The notes below the pieces were generated by a model. It ran no database searches and was not told the origin of the DNA. It saw nothing but the letters and a program-made list of their open reading frames with translations. A program made the translations under genes and the position numbers. This document shows positions 44,997 to 54,795 of a DNA stretch of 64,000 bases, piece by piece; positions within the stretch are counted from its first letter, which is position 1; the number at the start of each line of letters is the position of its first letter. Origin of the DNA: UBA4782 sp034430215 (GTDB lineage: Bacteria; Chloroflexota; Anaerolineae; Anaerolineales; Anaerolineaceae); contig DAOUFE010000019.1 in NCBI GenBank assembly GCA_034430215.1, positions 618,885 to 682,884 of the forward strand, read 5' to 3'.

Positions 44997-46441
44997 TTGC
45001 TTGCCCGCTTTCCAATGCAACTGTACAGGTATTCGCCCGTTCGTTTCCCTGAAAATCCATCTCGGAAGGTTACTTCTTGTTCAATGAACTTACGTCGTGC
45101 CTCTTTCTCCGCATCAGGATTGTTCAGCGAATACTGCACTGCTTCCTGCAATTCTGCTTCGGTCAACGCCACGCGCCCTGCTCCAGCCTGGCGGAAACGC
45201 TGGTGGGTTGGCCATTCGCCAATTTTTGAAAGTGGAAGATCGAATCTACCAGGCACATTCCAACCTCCCGGAGCATCGAAACACACACTCACAATTGGAC
45301 GATCATGAATAGCAGCTTCTACAACCATGGTGGAATATACTGTCAAAAATACATCGGAATACGCCATCATGGAAGTTTTTTCTGGCATATCCTCGCCAGA
45401 ATAATACCCCAGCTCACCACCCAGCGGAACCGGTTCTACCACATGTACATGGGGATACCGGCGGGTCAATTCCTGAATCCGTTCACGCTCTCCGGCAAAC
45501 AATGGTTCGGTCATGAAGTGATTGGGGTGTAACCGGATAAGCAACTGTGCAGGTTGTTCAAATTGATTCTCTGCCACCATGCGTGCCAGTGGTTCAATAT
45601 TTTGATAATTCGGTGAAAAAGTGATGAAACTGCAGGCATACCCCAGTAATTTACGATTTGGATCCAAACCGTGGAGCTTGAAATATTCTTCTTTACTCAT
45701 CAGCCATTGCTTGCGAAAATAGCCATCATAGGTCGGAATACCGCCAACGTGCACCTGTTCAGGTTTCCAATCCGAACCAAGTACCAGTTCTTCCTTTTGC
45801 ACTTCCGACCAGCAGTTAACCCAATCCATCGATGATCCGGGAATGCTATAACTGCTTGGATTATCCCAGCCAACGATTACAGATGCAGTAGGTATTTTCC
45901 TTTTTGCAGCCTGCCGTAGTAAATATCTATCCAATCGCCACCCGGGGGTTGAGGCAACCACCAGCTCAGGTTGATATTTTTCGAACAGATCTGTGTAAAG
46001 CTCCGGGCTGAACATCATTTGATCTTGTACCAGATGTTTCCGTGCTGCAGAGGAACTGCGCAGATAATTGATCATCATACGCATGAATGGCATCATAATC
46101 CTGCGTCTGCCAGTTGCTTCAAATGCCACCTGTTCCACATGGCTATCCATCGCCTCGGTGTTGATCCTTTTTGAACCACCCACCCGCCGCATGAAATTCA
46201 ACCACCATTGCGCAGTTGCAAAATGCGTTTCAGCGTATCTGCGGGCTTCTTTCAACCTTAATCCTTCGATGATCAACCCATCTTTACCAAAGCGTTTCTG
46301 GATCTGCTCCTTGATACCGTCATCGGTTAATACAACAACCTGTACATCATTTTCGAGCAAAGTGGGAACTACATCGCTCTGTAAAAAGTAAACGATCGCC
46401 AACCCGTGATCTGCGCTGATAAATACTGTTTTTTTCGCCAT
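44993..46441 (-). CDS. Capsule-type GT-B glycosyltransferase-like protein
   Basis: 482 residues. LIRLHPNHFMTEP and FLTVYSTMVVEAAIHDRPIV match the donor-site pattern of CDP-glycerol/Kdo-transferase-like GT-B enzymes. The N-terminus starts with FISADHGLAIVYFLQ, like surface-carbohydrate synthesis proteins. AAAGG 8 nt upstream of the ATG. Paralogue-like to the genes at 34360 and 54796. Confidence 0.68.
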   Translation of the reverse strand: MAKKTVFISADHGLAIVYFLQSDVVPTLLENDVQVVVLTDDGIKEQIQKRFGKDGLIIEGLRLKEARRYAETHFATAQWWLNFMRRVGGSKRINTEAMDSHVEQVAFEATGRRRIMMPFMRMMINYLRSSSAARKHLVQDQMMFSPELYTDLFEKYQPELVVASTPGWRLDRYLLRQAAKRKIPTASVIVGWDNPSSYSIPGSSMDWVNCWSEVQKEELVLGSDWKPEQVHVGGIPTYDGYFRKQWLMSKEEYFKLHGLDPNRKLLGYACSFITFSPNYQNIEPLARMVAENQFEQPAQLLIRLHPNHFMTEPLFAGERERIQELTRRYPHVHVVEPVPLGGELGYYSGEDMPEKTSMMAYSDVFLTVYSTMVVEAAIHDRPIVSVCFDAPGGWNVPGRFDLPLSKIGEWPTHQRFRQAGAGRVALTEAELQEAVQYSLNNPDAEKEARRKFIEQEVTFRDGFSGKRTGEYLYSCIGKRASK

Positions 46442-46468
46442 CTATGATACCTTTTTTTAAAATCCATT

Positions 46469-47422
46469 CTACTCGTTATATAAACGGAAAATTGCATCAT
46501 GGAACCAGAGAAGTACTTTCCGAATAGGGGTAAAACTGGCAATTCGTTTTCCCATTTTGGTTCGTTTCTTGGGGTCCTGTCTGGGTTGGTTTTTCAACTC
46601 ATCAGGTAAAGTATTGCTCATGTTTTGCACCAGAGGGTCTGCCGTCATTAATCGCAGGTATCCACTCTCATTAAGTCGTCTATCAAGCATACGTACCTGA
46701 CCCATCGGTTTATCCATTTGAAAAGGTGTAAAAGAGCGAAGTGTCTCTTTCCATCCGACAAATTGAAAATGGTTGGCACCTGCAAACGCGGTAATACCCT
46801 TATAGGTAATTTTTACATCCCGTGTAGAGTTAAATATTTCGCGGTCTTTTTCGATGCCATAATTAAGTGTCTTGTTAAACTCTTCGAACATTTCCCACGA
46901 TTGCAACTGACCTTCTTCAACCGTAGCGTCAGGATTATTCTCTGCCCAATCCATGGTAGCAGAATATAACTCGGGAGAAGTCCGCAAAGGTCTGGCAGTG
47001 ATCATCCCAACCCTGGGATAGGTTTCCAGTATTTGAACACTCTTCGATAGCCAACCTGGATAGAATAACGCATCACTATCACAGTAAGCGATGATCTCCC
47101 CAGGAGCAGCATTGAAAATATAATTCCATGCTCCACCCTTTCCCAGGTTCTTTTGAGAAAGCACCAGAAACTGGATACGTCCAGCTTCCTTTTCTTCAAC
47201 GAGATACCGCACCACATCCGGACAGCTTCCATTATCAAATACCATCATATCAAATGGAAGATCAGCCCCATCTCTGGCTGATTGCAGGCAGACTTTAAGT
47301 ACATCCAGCGATTCAGCATAAAACCCATCTTGAAAGGGAATGTAATTCAGCACCGCAATAGTGATGCGTTCTGGGTGAGCAACTTCTTTTAAATTCTTTG
47401 CAGGGTTTTGACCAACACGCAT
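46469..47422 (-). CDS. Family 2 glycosyltransferase
   Basis: 317 residues. IAVLNYIPFQDGFYAESL, FDNGSCPDVVR and AYCDSDALFYPGW (acidic metal site DSD) define a GT-A enzyme. GGAG 6 nt before the ATG. A long C-terminal basic tail follows. Acceptor unknown. Confidence 0.85.
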   Translation of the reverse strand: MRVGQNPAKNLKEVAHPERITIAVLNYIPFQDGFYAESLDVLKVCLQSARDGADLPFDMMVFDNGSCPDVVRYLVEEKEAGRIQFLVLSQKNLGKGGAWNYIFNAAPGEIIAYCDSDALFYPGWLSKSVQILETYPRVGMITARPLRTSPELYSATMDWAENNPDATVEEGQLQSWEMFEEFNKTLNYGIEKDREIFNSTRDVKITYKGITAFAGANHFQFVGWKETLRSFTPFQMDKPMGQVRMLDRRLNESGYLRLMTADPLVQNMSNTLPDELKNQPRQDPKKRTKMGKRIASFTPIRKVLLWFHDAIFRLYNE

Positions 47423-47444
47423 ACATTACTCCAAAAATGAACTG

Positions 47445-48401
47445 CTACTCGATCTTGAAAGCATTCTTCTGTCGTAGCCAGGCTCTGAACTCCCGGTAGG
47501 CTTTCATTGGGTGAAATACGCCATAAGCAATCTGTGCCAATCCCATGCTTTTTAACGTGATCAGCGGAAATATTTCTACTTCCCGCCAGAATCGTTTCCA
47601 CGTAAGGGGTTTTCGCTGCAGAACATCATCCTTCACCTGCCAGTTAGAATCTTTCAGGTCAAAGATGGTGCGCTTTCCACCCGCCAGGCGAACATTTTCA
47701 TACGTTTCAGGAGTGCGATAGTGAGGCTGTCCATTGGGCAAATGACGGTAATCATGTAGCTGGTGAATGATATTGATCGCACCGGTGCCATCAACCAATG
47801 CCTGTTTTTCGTTTCGAGCCTGGTAAATCATCCAGTTATCCCAGCCAGCTCTACCAATTGCGAACTTCGGTATTTTAGTGAAGCATTCGCGTGGATAGAT
47901 AAAATAATCACTCCCACCCTGGGGATGCAGCACACCGCGCTCTTTGATCTGCAGTTGCAACCAACCCAGAAGATGATCACCCGGCGTTATAACTTCTCGA
48001 ATATCGATATCCCAGCGCTGCCCTACGATGAGGAATTTTTCGAACTTCTGCATCACTTTCCTGGTAGTAGTAAGCATATCAGGTAGAGCAATAATATCTG
48101 CATTGAGATAAACAAGGATTGGGCTTGTGCTGTTCACCCTTGCCAATTCGAAAATGGAACTGACCAGAGGTGTACCTTTTGTGTTTTTTTCCACATCGGA
48201 TAAATGCTTCAATCCAAACTCTCTGGCTGTTTCTGCAACGCCTGCATCATCGCCAATGAGGATGATTTCCACTTCATTTCCCAGATTTAACCAAGAAAGG
48301 ATCGCATTCCGCTGGATCAAACGAATATGCTCATCTTCGAATGATTTAGGGGCAGTAAAAATGGTCATCCAGGGAGATGTAGATTCAACCATTCTATTCA
48401 T
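47445..48401 (-). CDS. GT-A-like glycosyltransferase-related protein
   Basis: 318 residues; an ATG 3 codons in (48392) is equally likely as start, and the longer start overlaps the upstream gene by 8 nt. WMTIFTAPKSFEDEHIRLIQ and VYLNADIIAL (acidic pair at the donor site) suggest a GT-A nucleotide-diphospho-sugar fold, but I do not recognise the exact family. The C-terminal third is basic and may be membrane-associated. Confidence 0.65.
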   Translation of the reverse strand: MNRMVESTSPWMTIFTAPKSFEDEHIRLIQRNAILSWLNLGNEVEIILIGDDAGVAETAREFGLKHLSDVEKNTKGTPLVSSIFELARVNSTSPILVYLNADIIALPDMLTTTRKVMQKFEKFLIVGQRWDIDIREVITPGDHLLGWLQLQIKERGVLHPQGGSDYFIYPRECFTKIPKFAIGRAGWDNWMIYQARNEKQALVDGTGAINIIHQLHDYRHLPNGQPHYRTPETYENVRLAGGKRTIFDLKDSNWQVKDDVLQRKPLTWKRFWREVEIFPLITLKSMGLAQIAYGVFHPMKAYREFRAWLRQKNAFKIE

Positions 48402-49176
48402 CCCTACTTTTTAAAATTCGATCATCCACTTCATTAAAAGCCTTATGCCTTACACCTGCATTCAATGCAGATAGATCAGGATGCTCTTGAACAAGGTGCA
48501 ATACATCATGCCAGGTAAAATGCTCTTTATCTGGCAATGAACGATAGATCATTCTTACAGCGTCAATATCCTGCTTCGTATCCACAGTCCAGCGCATTTC
48601 GCCATAATCCGGTTTGGTGTTGTGATAATAAACATCAAAACGCCCTTCTACCTCATAAAGATAGGGCATCACATGTTCACGATCGTGTTTTTCAGTAGCA
48701 TCCTTCCAGGCTCTTTCCAATGCGGCAAAACTGGCGATCTCAACATCCAACCCAATGGGAAAAGTACGATGCCAGGGAGGAGGTAACCGGTTGGCTGCGA
48801 AATCCACTTTTCGGGTGAAGAACTCCTTCAACAGAATATCGATCTCACCCGGGTCAATCAATGGGCAATCCGCAGTAATTCTTACAATCACATCAGCTTC
48901 TACTTCTTTGGCTGCCTGGTAATAACGATCAAGTACATCAAATTGGTCGCCACGATAGATTCTCACACCATGTTTTTTACAGAAGTCCTCGATCGGATCA
49001 TCCGCTGGATTGACAGTGGTGGCAACCAATACTTCATCAATTTCTTTTGCCTTCTCTACTCTTTCCACCACCCATTGCAGCATGGGTTTTCCTTCGATAT
49101 CCAGTAATACTTTCCCTGGCAGCCGGCTGGAACTCATTCGAGCTTGAATGATTGCAACAATTCTTTTCCCGTTCAT
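48394..49176 (-). CDS. SpsF/PseF-type cytidylyltransferase
   Basis: 260 residues. IVAIIQARMSSSRLPGKVL is the SpsF-family nucleotide loop, and ITADCPLIDPGEIDILL is characteristic. It activates a nonulosonate or related acid with CTP. GGAGG 6 nt upstream of the ATG. It is in the second sub-block with the 355-residue NeuB-type synthase at 50288. Confidence 0.88.
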   Translation of the reverse strand: MNGKRIVAIIQARMSSSRLPGKVLLDIEGKPMLQWVVERVEKAKEIDEVLVATTVNPADDPIEDFCKKHGVRIYRGDQFDVLDRYYQAAKEVEADVIVRITADCPLIDPGEIDILLKEFFTRKVDFAANRLPPPWHRTFPIGLDVEIASFAALERAWKDATEKHDREHVMPYLYEVEGRFDVYYHNTKPDYGEMRWTVDTKQDIDAVRMIYRSLPDKEHFTWHDVLHLVQEHPDLSALNAGVRHKAFNEVDDRILKSRDE

Positions 49177-50288
49177 GCTTTTCCTCCAATAGCCAGATCA
49201 TAAGCATTTAACAACTTTGGAAAGTTCTTGCTCCAATCAGCTTTTACTTCGGCTTTCTGCCGGGATTTAAGAGACATTTCTTTCAATTGCTTACGATTAG
49301 TATAAGCAGTCAAAATGGCTTCAGCCATCATATCGCTATCTCCTCTGGGAAAAACCCATCCATGTACCCCATTTTCTACCCATTCGAGATTGCCTGGGAT
49401 ATCCGAAACGATCGAAGGTATCCCGCAAGCCATTGCTTCCATTAGAGAAACCGATGACCCATCACTGTATGCCGCTGTCAGGTACAGGTCTGCGCTGCGA
49501 TATACCGCTGGAAGATCGCCATTTCGGATCTTTCCACCCAGAAATATTCGCTCCTGGAGACCTGATTTCGCGATCATTTCGCGGATTTCTTTCTCCTGAG
49601 AACCATTCCCATACAGGAGCAAACGCAGGTCAGGAATCTCACCTGCCGCCCGGGTAAATGCCTTAATGGTATCTTTGACGCCATAGACCGGTTCCCAGGA
49701 ACGCAGACAGAGCAAAACAAATTTATCTTTCCATTCTAGTTCTTTTCGCAGGAAAGGCACGCCATTTGGCTTGAATAATTCAAGGTCTACTCCCCAGGGA
49801 AAAAGCACAATCTTGTCTGATGGGTAGTGATATTCCTCTATAGCCTTTCGTGCTACAGCATCGCAATCACCCACCAACACGCTGGTGCGTTTCATAGCAT
49901 AAGAAGCAGTACGTGCCAGCCAGGGATCAAATTTTACCTCGTGCAATATATCCGATGCCCACGACATGGTTACCAGCGATTTAAACCCTGCCAGAGCAAC
50001 CAGGTACGCACAGGTATGAACTGGTCCGGCATGCACTACATCTGGTCTAATCTTATTTAGCACCCGTTTCAGATCTTTCACATAAGCTAGCAGATCTCTC
50101 CAATGGAAAGGTTTTTCTCCTCCCATCCACACGATTTCTTCCACACCTGGTGGAATCATCCTTGGCTGGGGGGTATATGGATTACTCTCCAACCGGAGAA
50201 GATAAATCTGGTGGTTGGTTTGAGCTAGCGCTGTTAGAAAACGCTGATCATGCGCGTTGAAATCTCGGGTGAAGTAAAGTACTTTCAT
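49173..50288 (-). CDS. Family 4 glycosyltransferase
   Basis: 371 residues. GT-B fold with the N-terminal acceptor domain (PDVVHAGPVHTCAYLVALAG) and C-terminal donor domain showing SDGSSVSLMEAMACGIP (EX7E region) after GGKIRNGDLPAVY. Probably retaining. Overlaps the cytidylyltransferase by 4 nt and the synthase by one base. Confidence 0.9.
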   Translation of the reverse strand: MKVLYFTRDFNAHDQRFLTALAQTNHQIYLLRLESNPYTPQPRMIPPGVEEIVWMGGEKPFHWRDLLAYVKDLKRVLNKIRPDVVHAGPVHTCAYLVALAGFKSLVTMSWASDILHEVKFDPWLARTASYAMKRTSVLVGDCDAVARKAIEEYHYPSDKIVLFPWGVDLELFKPNGVPFLRKELEWKDKFVLLCLRSWEPVYGVKDTIKAFTRAAGEIPDLRLLLYGNGSQEKEIREMIAKSGLQERIFLGGKIRNGDLPAVYRSADLYLTAAYSDGSSVSLMEAMACGIPSIVSDIPGNLEWVENGVHGWVFPRGDSDMMAEAILTAYTNRKQLKEMSLKSRQKAEVKADWSKNFPKLLNAYDLAIGGKA

Positions 50289-51355
50289 TATGCAATCAGA
50301 TCAGTCCAGCGGATTTCTCTTCCAGCAGGTATCGAATTCACGGCATGCGTACCAATGACATTATCAATCTGGTCAGGCTTGATCGCTCCTGGTGTTGCCG
50401 GGCGCAACACATCCAGCATATCCCTGGTAATCTGAGCTCCCGCAGGGATGTCTGTTGCCGCCCGGATGCATCTGCGCTGGATCACACTGGTATCTTTCTC
50501 GTTGTCTTCAATTTTCTTATCACCTGAACCCAATGCACTTTCGAGACGACGGGTGTTTTCTACCATTTCTTTCCATGTCACTGGATTCATAGCGAAAGCA
50601 TGATCAGGACCTTCACGATGATTGTCATCGGTAAAATGCTTCTCAATGGCGCGTGCACCCAGGGCAACAGCACCTAGAACGGTAGCATGCCCGGGAGTAT
50701 GGTCTGAAAGCCCCAGGACAACATTCGGAAACATAGTCTTATATGTTTCAAGTACACGTAGATTGACAAATTTTAAGTTTTCAAGACTGGCTGTGTAGTT
50801 GGTGTTACATTGCATCAGTACCAGTTGCGAGTTTTTTGCAAGAATGGTATGCACCGCTTTCTGCACCTCGCCAATAGTTGCAGCTCCTGTCGCTAAAATC
50901 ACAGGTTTTCCTTTAGATGCCATTCTATCCAACGCTTCCAACCAGTCAATTTCACCTGAACCCACCTTATAGGCAGCCATGTATGCGTTTAGTCTGTCAA
51001 TGGCTTCAAAATCATAAGGGGAGGAGAAGTAATCAATACCCACCTCATCACAGGTTTTCTTCAATTCAGGTGTCCAATCAAATGAAATGGATGCATCAGA
51101 ATAAACTTCAAATACTGATTTCTTCCATTTTGCCTGGTGGCTTTGCTGCCCGCCCATGGTACGAAACCCATAGTCAGAGACAATCTTTGCAGCGGAGAAA
51201 TTCTGAAATTTCGCTGCATCTGCACCTGCTTCAGCAGCCAATCGGATAAGCATTTTTGCTCGTTCCAGGCTTCCATCGTGATTCGCTGCGATATCGGCAA
51301 TAAAGTACGTTGGATGATTCTCGCCTAATGTATGTTTGCCTATCTGAATTTCCAT
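50288..51355 (-). CDS. NeuB/PseI/SpsE-family nonulosonate synthase with SAF domain
   Basis: 355 residues from the ATG that has GGAGGA upstream; a longer frame adds 7 codons. The barrel shows ADIAANHDGSLERAK, DAAKFQNF, ILATGAAT and GLSDHTPGH. The C-terminal RCIRAATDIPAGAQIT begins the antifreeze-like SAF domain, followed by DVLRPATPGAI. Full-length synthase, so it contrasts with the SAF-less gene at 37566. It condenses phosphoenolpyruvate with an N-acetyl sugar to make a nonulosonate. Confidence 0.92.
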   Translation of the reverse strand: MEIQIGKHTLGENHPTYFIADIAANHDGSLERAKMLIRLAAEAGADAAKFQNFSAAKIVSDYGFRTMGGQQSHQAKWKKSVFEVYSDASISFDWTPELKKTCDEVGIDYFSSPYDFEAIDRLNAYMAAYKVGSGEIDWLEALDRMASKGKPVILATGAATIGEVQKAVHTILAKNSQLVLMQCNTNYTASLENLKFVNLRVLETYKTMFPNVVLGLSDHTPGHATVLGAVALGARAIEKHFTDDNHREGPDHAFAMNPVTWKEMVENTRRLESALGSGDKKIEDNEKDTSVIQRRCIRAATDIPAGAQITRDMLDVLRPATPGAIKPDQIDNVIGTHAVNSIPAGREIRWTDLIA

Positions 51356-51396
51356 TTTATTCCTCCATTTCAACATACGTTGATTTTTTTAATATC

Positions 51397-52317
51397 TCAA
51401 GAAGTCAGAGTATTCCTCATTTTCAATGGCCAAAGGGTTTCATATTGTTGATGAAACCGGTCTATACCATCTTGAATGTCTGGCATGGTCATCCCCAACG
51501 CTTTCGTTAGTTTTTCTGTATCCAGAGTAAGCATTGGTGAACGGGCTGCCAGAAGCCCGCCATCCTTCCAAGAAACTGGTTTGATCAGTTTGCTTTCCAA
51601 ACCAAATGCTTCTGCCAATTTCACGCCAAAAGCATATTTACTGATGGATTCACTACTGACCACATGGAATAAACCTTTTAAATCCTTTTCCAGCATCATC
51701 TGCAGGAATTCACATAATTGAGTCACTTCAAGCGGGCAGAAGAATATATCTATAAAACCATTCACAACCCTGCCAGCGGTTAGGTTGGAAACAAACCATT
51801 CCGCCAGACTACGTCTGCCGCTCATGCTCCAACCGAAGAAATTCACCCTGGCGACGATGGCATCAGGGCAGGCTTGTAAAACAGCTTTCTCTCCTTTTAA
51901 TTTTGTGCGGGCATAGGTGCTTAATGGGTTGGGTTCGTCATCTTCCCGATAATTTCCCTTGCTACCATCAAAAACTGCATCCGTTGAAATATGCACCATG
52001 CGAATATCTTTTTTTTCTGCCGCCACTGCCAGTTCTTCCGGCAACACGGCATTCATTCTGTCAGCCAGTTCCGGTTGCAGGTCACAGGCATCAACGTTTG
52101 CCAGTGCAGCGCAATGTACCAGTACATCAGGTTTATACTGGGTGATGATCTTTTCTCCCATTCCAGGTTGGCTGAGATCTATCTTTACACTCTGGAATGG
52201 AGTATTGACCAACTCTTGGGAATGGGTAATTCCAATCACCTCTGCCTTTTGAGATACTTGCCAGGCAAAGTGAAAACCTAATAACCCACTGGCACCTGTA
52301 ACCAAAATTCGGGTCAT
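51397..52317 (-). CDS. RmlD-like dTDP/UDP-4-keto-sugar reductase
   Basis: 306 residues. The extended SDR loop VTGASGLLGFHF is followed by VHCAALANVDACDLQP and STYARTKLKGEKA (catalytic Y-x3-K). This is the RmlD family, which reduces 4-keto sugars. It starts inside the dehydratase gene stop (ATGA). Paired with a UDP-GlcNAc 4,6-dehydratase it may make an L-rhamnosamine-type UDP-sugar rather than dTDP-rhamnose; no rmlA, rmlB or rmlC is present. Confidence 0.85.
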   Translation of the reverse strand: MTRILVTGASGLLGFHFAWQVSQKAEVIGITHSQELVNTPFQSVKIDLSQPGMGEKIITQYKPDVLVHCAALANVDACDLQPELADRMNAVLPEELAVAAEKKDIRMVHISTDAVFDGSKGNYREDDEPNPLSTYARTKLKGEKAVLQACPDAIVARVNFFGWSMSGRRSLAEWFVSNLTAGRVVNGFIDIFFCPLEVTQLCEFLQMMLEKDLKGLFHVVSSESISKYAFGVKLAEAFGLESKLIKPVSWKDGGLLAARSPMLTLDTEKLTKALGMTMPDIQDGIDRFHQQYETLWPLKMRNTLTS

Positions 52318-53321
52318 ACTTCCTTTCCCTGATTGATGGCGTCTTCAAATGGTGCAATCATCGCATGGATCTGCTCCAGTGTCATCCAATTCGGGTTGGT
52401 ATCACTGGCATAGCGGAAACCATCCGGTAAAGGTTGCCCCTGTTTTTCCCAGGCATGTCCAAACCACGGAGCTTCTGGAGGTTGCACAACGAACATATCC
52501 GATAATTCGATCGTGGTGCGTGCTTCATCATCTGAAATGAGGACTTCGTGCAATTTTTCACCAGGGCGAATACCAATAACTTCAACTTCAGCTTCGGGTG
52601 CAATGGTTCTCGCTAAATCAGATACACGCATGCTGGGAATTTTAGGCACAAAGACCTCACCACCCTGCATCTGCTCAACACAGCGGATTACAAATCGTAC
52701 ACCCTGCTCCAGCGAGATCCAGAAACGGGTCATACGATCATCCGTGACGGTTACTTTACCAGTCTGTCGTTGTTTGAGAAAAACGGGTACCACACTTCCG
52801 CGTGAACCGACCACGTTTCCATATCGTACACAGGAAAAACGCGTCTGGGTACCACCAGCGTAATAATTGCTCTGTACGAACAGTTTTTCGGCTGCTAATT
52901 TGGTGGCACCATACAGATTGACTGGATTGACTGCCTTGTCGGTACTCAATGCGATCACTTTTTCCACGCCAACATCCAGCGATGCATCAATTACATTGCT
53001 GCTTCCCAATATATTTGTCTTGATCGCTTCCATCGGGTTATATTCACAGGCAGGCACCTGCTTCAGGGCGGCTGCATGTACAACAATATCTACACCATTA
53101 AGTGCACGGCGTAAGCGGTCACGATCACGAATGTCACCAATAAAATATCGCAAGTTGGGATGAGTAAAACCAGCCACACGCATTTCATGTTGTTTAAGCT
53201 CATCCCGGCTGAACACGATTACCTTGGCTGGTTGATATTCTTTAAGAATGAGGTCAATGAATTTCTTGCCAAACGAACCAGTACCACCGGTAACCAGAAT
53301 TACTTTATCTTTCCAGTACAT
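52314..53321 (-). CDS. UDP-GlcNAc 4,6-dehydratase (PseB/WbjB type)
   Basis: 335 residues from the ATG that has GGAGG 6 nt upstream. The NAD(P) loop is TGGTGSFGKKF. The catalytic region STDKAVNPVNLYGATK has the dehydratase Asp-Lys pair, and the C-terminus keeps MRVSDLARTIAP. It dehydrates and may epimerise UDP-GlcNAc at C5. It acts upstream of either pseudaminic-acid or L-rhamnosamine/quinovosamine routes. Confidence 0.92.
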   Translation of the reverse strand: MYWKDKVILVTGGTGSFGKKFIDLILKEYQPAKVIVFSRDELKQHEMRVAGFTHPNLRYFIGDIRDRDRLRRALNGVDIVVHAAALKQVPACEYNPMEAIKTNILGSSNVIDASLDVGVEKVIALSTDKAVNPVNLYGATKLAAEKLFVQSNYYAGGTQTRFSCVRYGNVVGSRGSVVPVFLKQRQTGKVTVTDDRMTRFWISLEQGVRFVIRCVEQMQGGEVFVPKIPSMRVSDLARTIAPEAEVEVIGIRPGEKLHEVLISDDEARTTIELSDMFVVQPPEAPWFGHAWEKQGQPLPDGFRYASDTNPNWMTLEQIHAMIAPFEDAINQGKEV

Positions 53322-53322
53322 G

Positions 53323-53922
53323 TCAATCCTCCAATTTGAATAATCGCATAATTGCTCTTGATGTTGAAGGGTGAGCAACTTCTTTGAATCCTAATTTTTC
53401 AAAAGTAGTTTCTTTCCCTGTGTAATAAAAAGTGTCAGAAGTCTTTCCACCCTTGAAAAGCGATGGATAACTTTCCACAGCAGGTGCGCCTTGTGCAAAC
53501 GCATAATTAACCGCCTGCTTGATCAGCCAGGCATTCAATCCCTGCTTGCGATAATGCCTGTCAATGAAGAAGCAAGTGATTGACCAGACAGGAAGATCAT
53601 CCACTGGAGCCAATGTGCGTGAACGTGCCAGTACCGGGTATGCTGATCGGGGTTCGACAGCCACCCACCCGATAGCTTTATCACCTGAGAATGCTAGCAA
53701 CCCGGGAATCGCACCCTGTTCGACCCTTTGGCGCATCATTTCGTGCGTACCTTCTCCATGCTGGGCGTAAAAGTCTGAATGTTTGAGCTGCCAATACATG
53801 CACCAGCACCCACCACAAGCGCCATTCTCGCCAAAAAGTGTCTCAAATGCATGCCAGGTATCCCTGGTGAGTGGCCTGGCGACCAGTTCATCCAGATTGA
53901 CAGCTTCGGTTACCTTTTTCAT
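53323..53922 (-). CDS. GNAT family N-acetyltransferase
   Basis: 199 residues. The acetyl-CoA motif reads ITCFFIDRHYRKQGLNAWLI. The N-terminal GGCWCMYW is a hallmark of a GNAT subfamily of unknown substrate. AGGAG 8 nt upstream of the ATG. In a locus rich in amino-sugar genes it may N-acetylate a nucleotide sugar (a PseH-like step), but the subfamily is not PseH. Confidence 0.82.
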   Translation of the reverse strand: MKKVTEAVNLDELVARPLTRDTWHAFETLFGENGACGGCWCMYWQLKHSDFYAQHGEGTHEMMRQRVEQGAIPGLLAFSGDKAIGWVAVEPRSAYPVLARSRTLAPVDDLPVWSITCFFIDRHYRKQGLNAWLIKQAVNYAFAQGAPAVESYPSLFKGGKTSDTFYYTGKETTFEKLGFKEVAHPSTSRAIMRLFKLED

Positions 53923-54782
53923 GATTTACGCTCCTTGGTGATCACGATCAAAGGATATTGACCAACTTTTCCAAAGAAACCGGGTAAAATTTCTTCCTTC
54001 CAGTATAGAACTTTGAGAAGAAATTTTCCTGCTGTTTTCTCATGAATAAATGCTCTAAGAAAACGCACATTCACACTGCGCCAGCAATAGATATGGTAAG
54101 GAATTTCCTTTCCAATCTGCTCTTTCAACCAGCGTGGAGTCAATTTGGCAATGAATGTTCCCTTTGCAGTTTTCTTTTCAGAGCTTGAGGTATTCACACC
54201 CTCTGTTGAGTTTCCTCTTTCTTGCGCAACTCGCCTCCCCCATTTTTCCACCAGTTTTACCATCCACATTGAAATACGCATCAAGAAAGGATCGGTCCAT
54301 CCATTGACAACCACGGCAGTCGCCCCTGATTTGATCATCCGATGGATCTCGTGATATGCCTTCACCTGTGCTTCCAATGGCAGATGGTGAAAAGTATGCA
54401 GCGTAACTGCTCCATCTACACAATTATTGCTAAATGGCAATTGCGACACATCAGCAACCACAAACAAACCATGCTTCCCGATCCGTTTACGGGCTTCCTT
54501 TAACGCTACAATCGAAATATCTACACACAGCCGGTATTGGAAGTTTTGAGAATAGGTTAGATATTCAGGGTATTGGATAGGACCGCATCCCGCATCTAAC
54601 AGATATTTTCCCTTCGCAGGGATATGTCTGTTCACCCGCAAATGACAGCGATGAATATATTCTGCTGACACCGGGCGCAGGTCCTCATATCGGGCATTCT
54701 GATAGAAACCATCGCTCTGCATGGTCCAACCAATTTGATTGTAGAACTGACGCACCTGGTTAGGAATATCCTGGTCGCTCAT
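53919..54782 (-). CDS. Class I SAM methyltransferase
   Basis: 287 residues from the ATG; a GTG two codons earlier is possible. KYLLDAGCGPIQYPEYL is the SAM loop, and FVVADVSQLPFSNNCVDGAV the acidic partner. The C-terminal helix-rich extension may bind the acceptor. Probably methylates a sugar or glycan end group. Confidence 0.82.
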   Translation of the reverse strand: MSDQDIPNQVRQFYNQIGWTMQSDGFYQNARYEDLRPVSAEYIHRCHLRVNRHIPAKGKYLLDAGCGPIQYPEYLTYSQNFQYRLCVDISIVALKEARKRIGKHGLFVVADVSQLPFSNNCVDGAVTLHTFHHLPLEAQVKAYHEIHRMIKSGATAVVVNGWTDPFLMRISMWMVKLVEKWGRRVAQERGNSTEGVNTSSSEKKTAKGTFIAKLTPRWLKEQIGKEIPYHIYCWRSVNVRFLRAFIHEKTAGKFLLKVLYWKEEILPGFFGKVGQYPLIVITKERKS

Positions 54783-54795
54783 CTTCACATCATCC

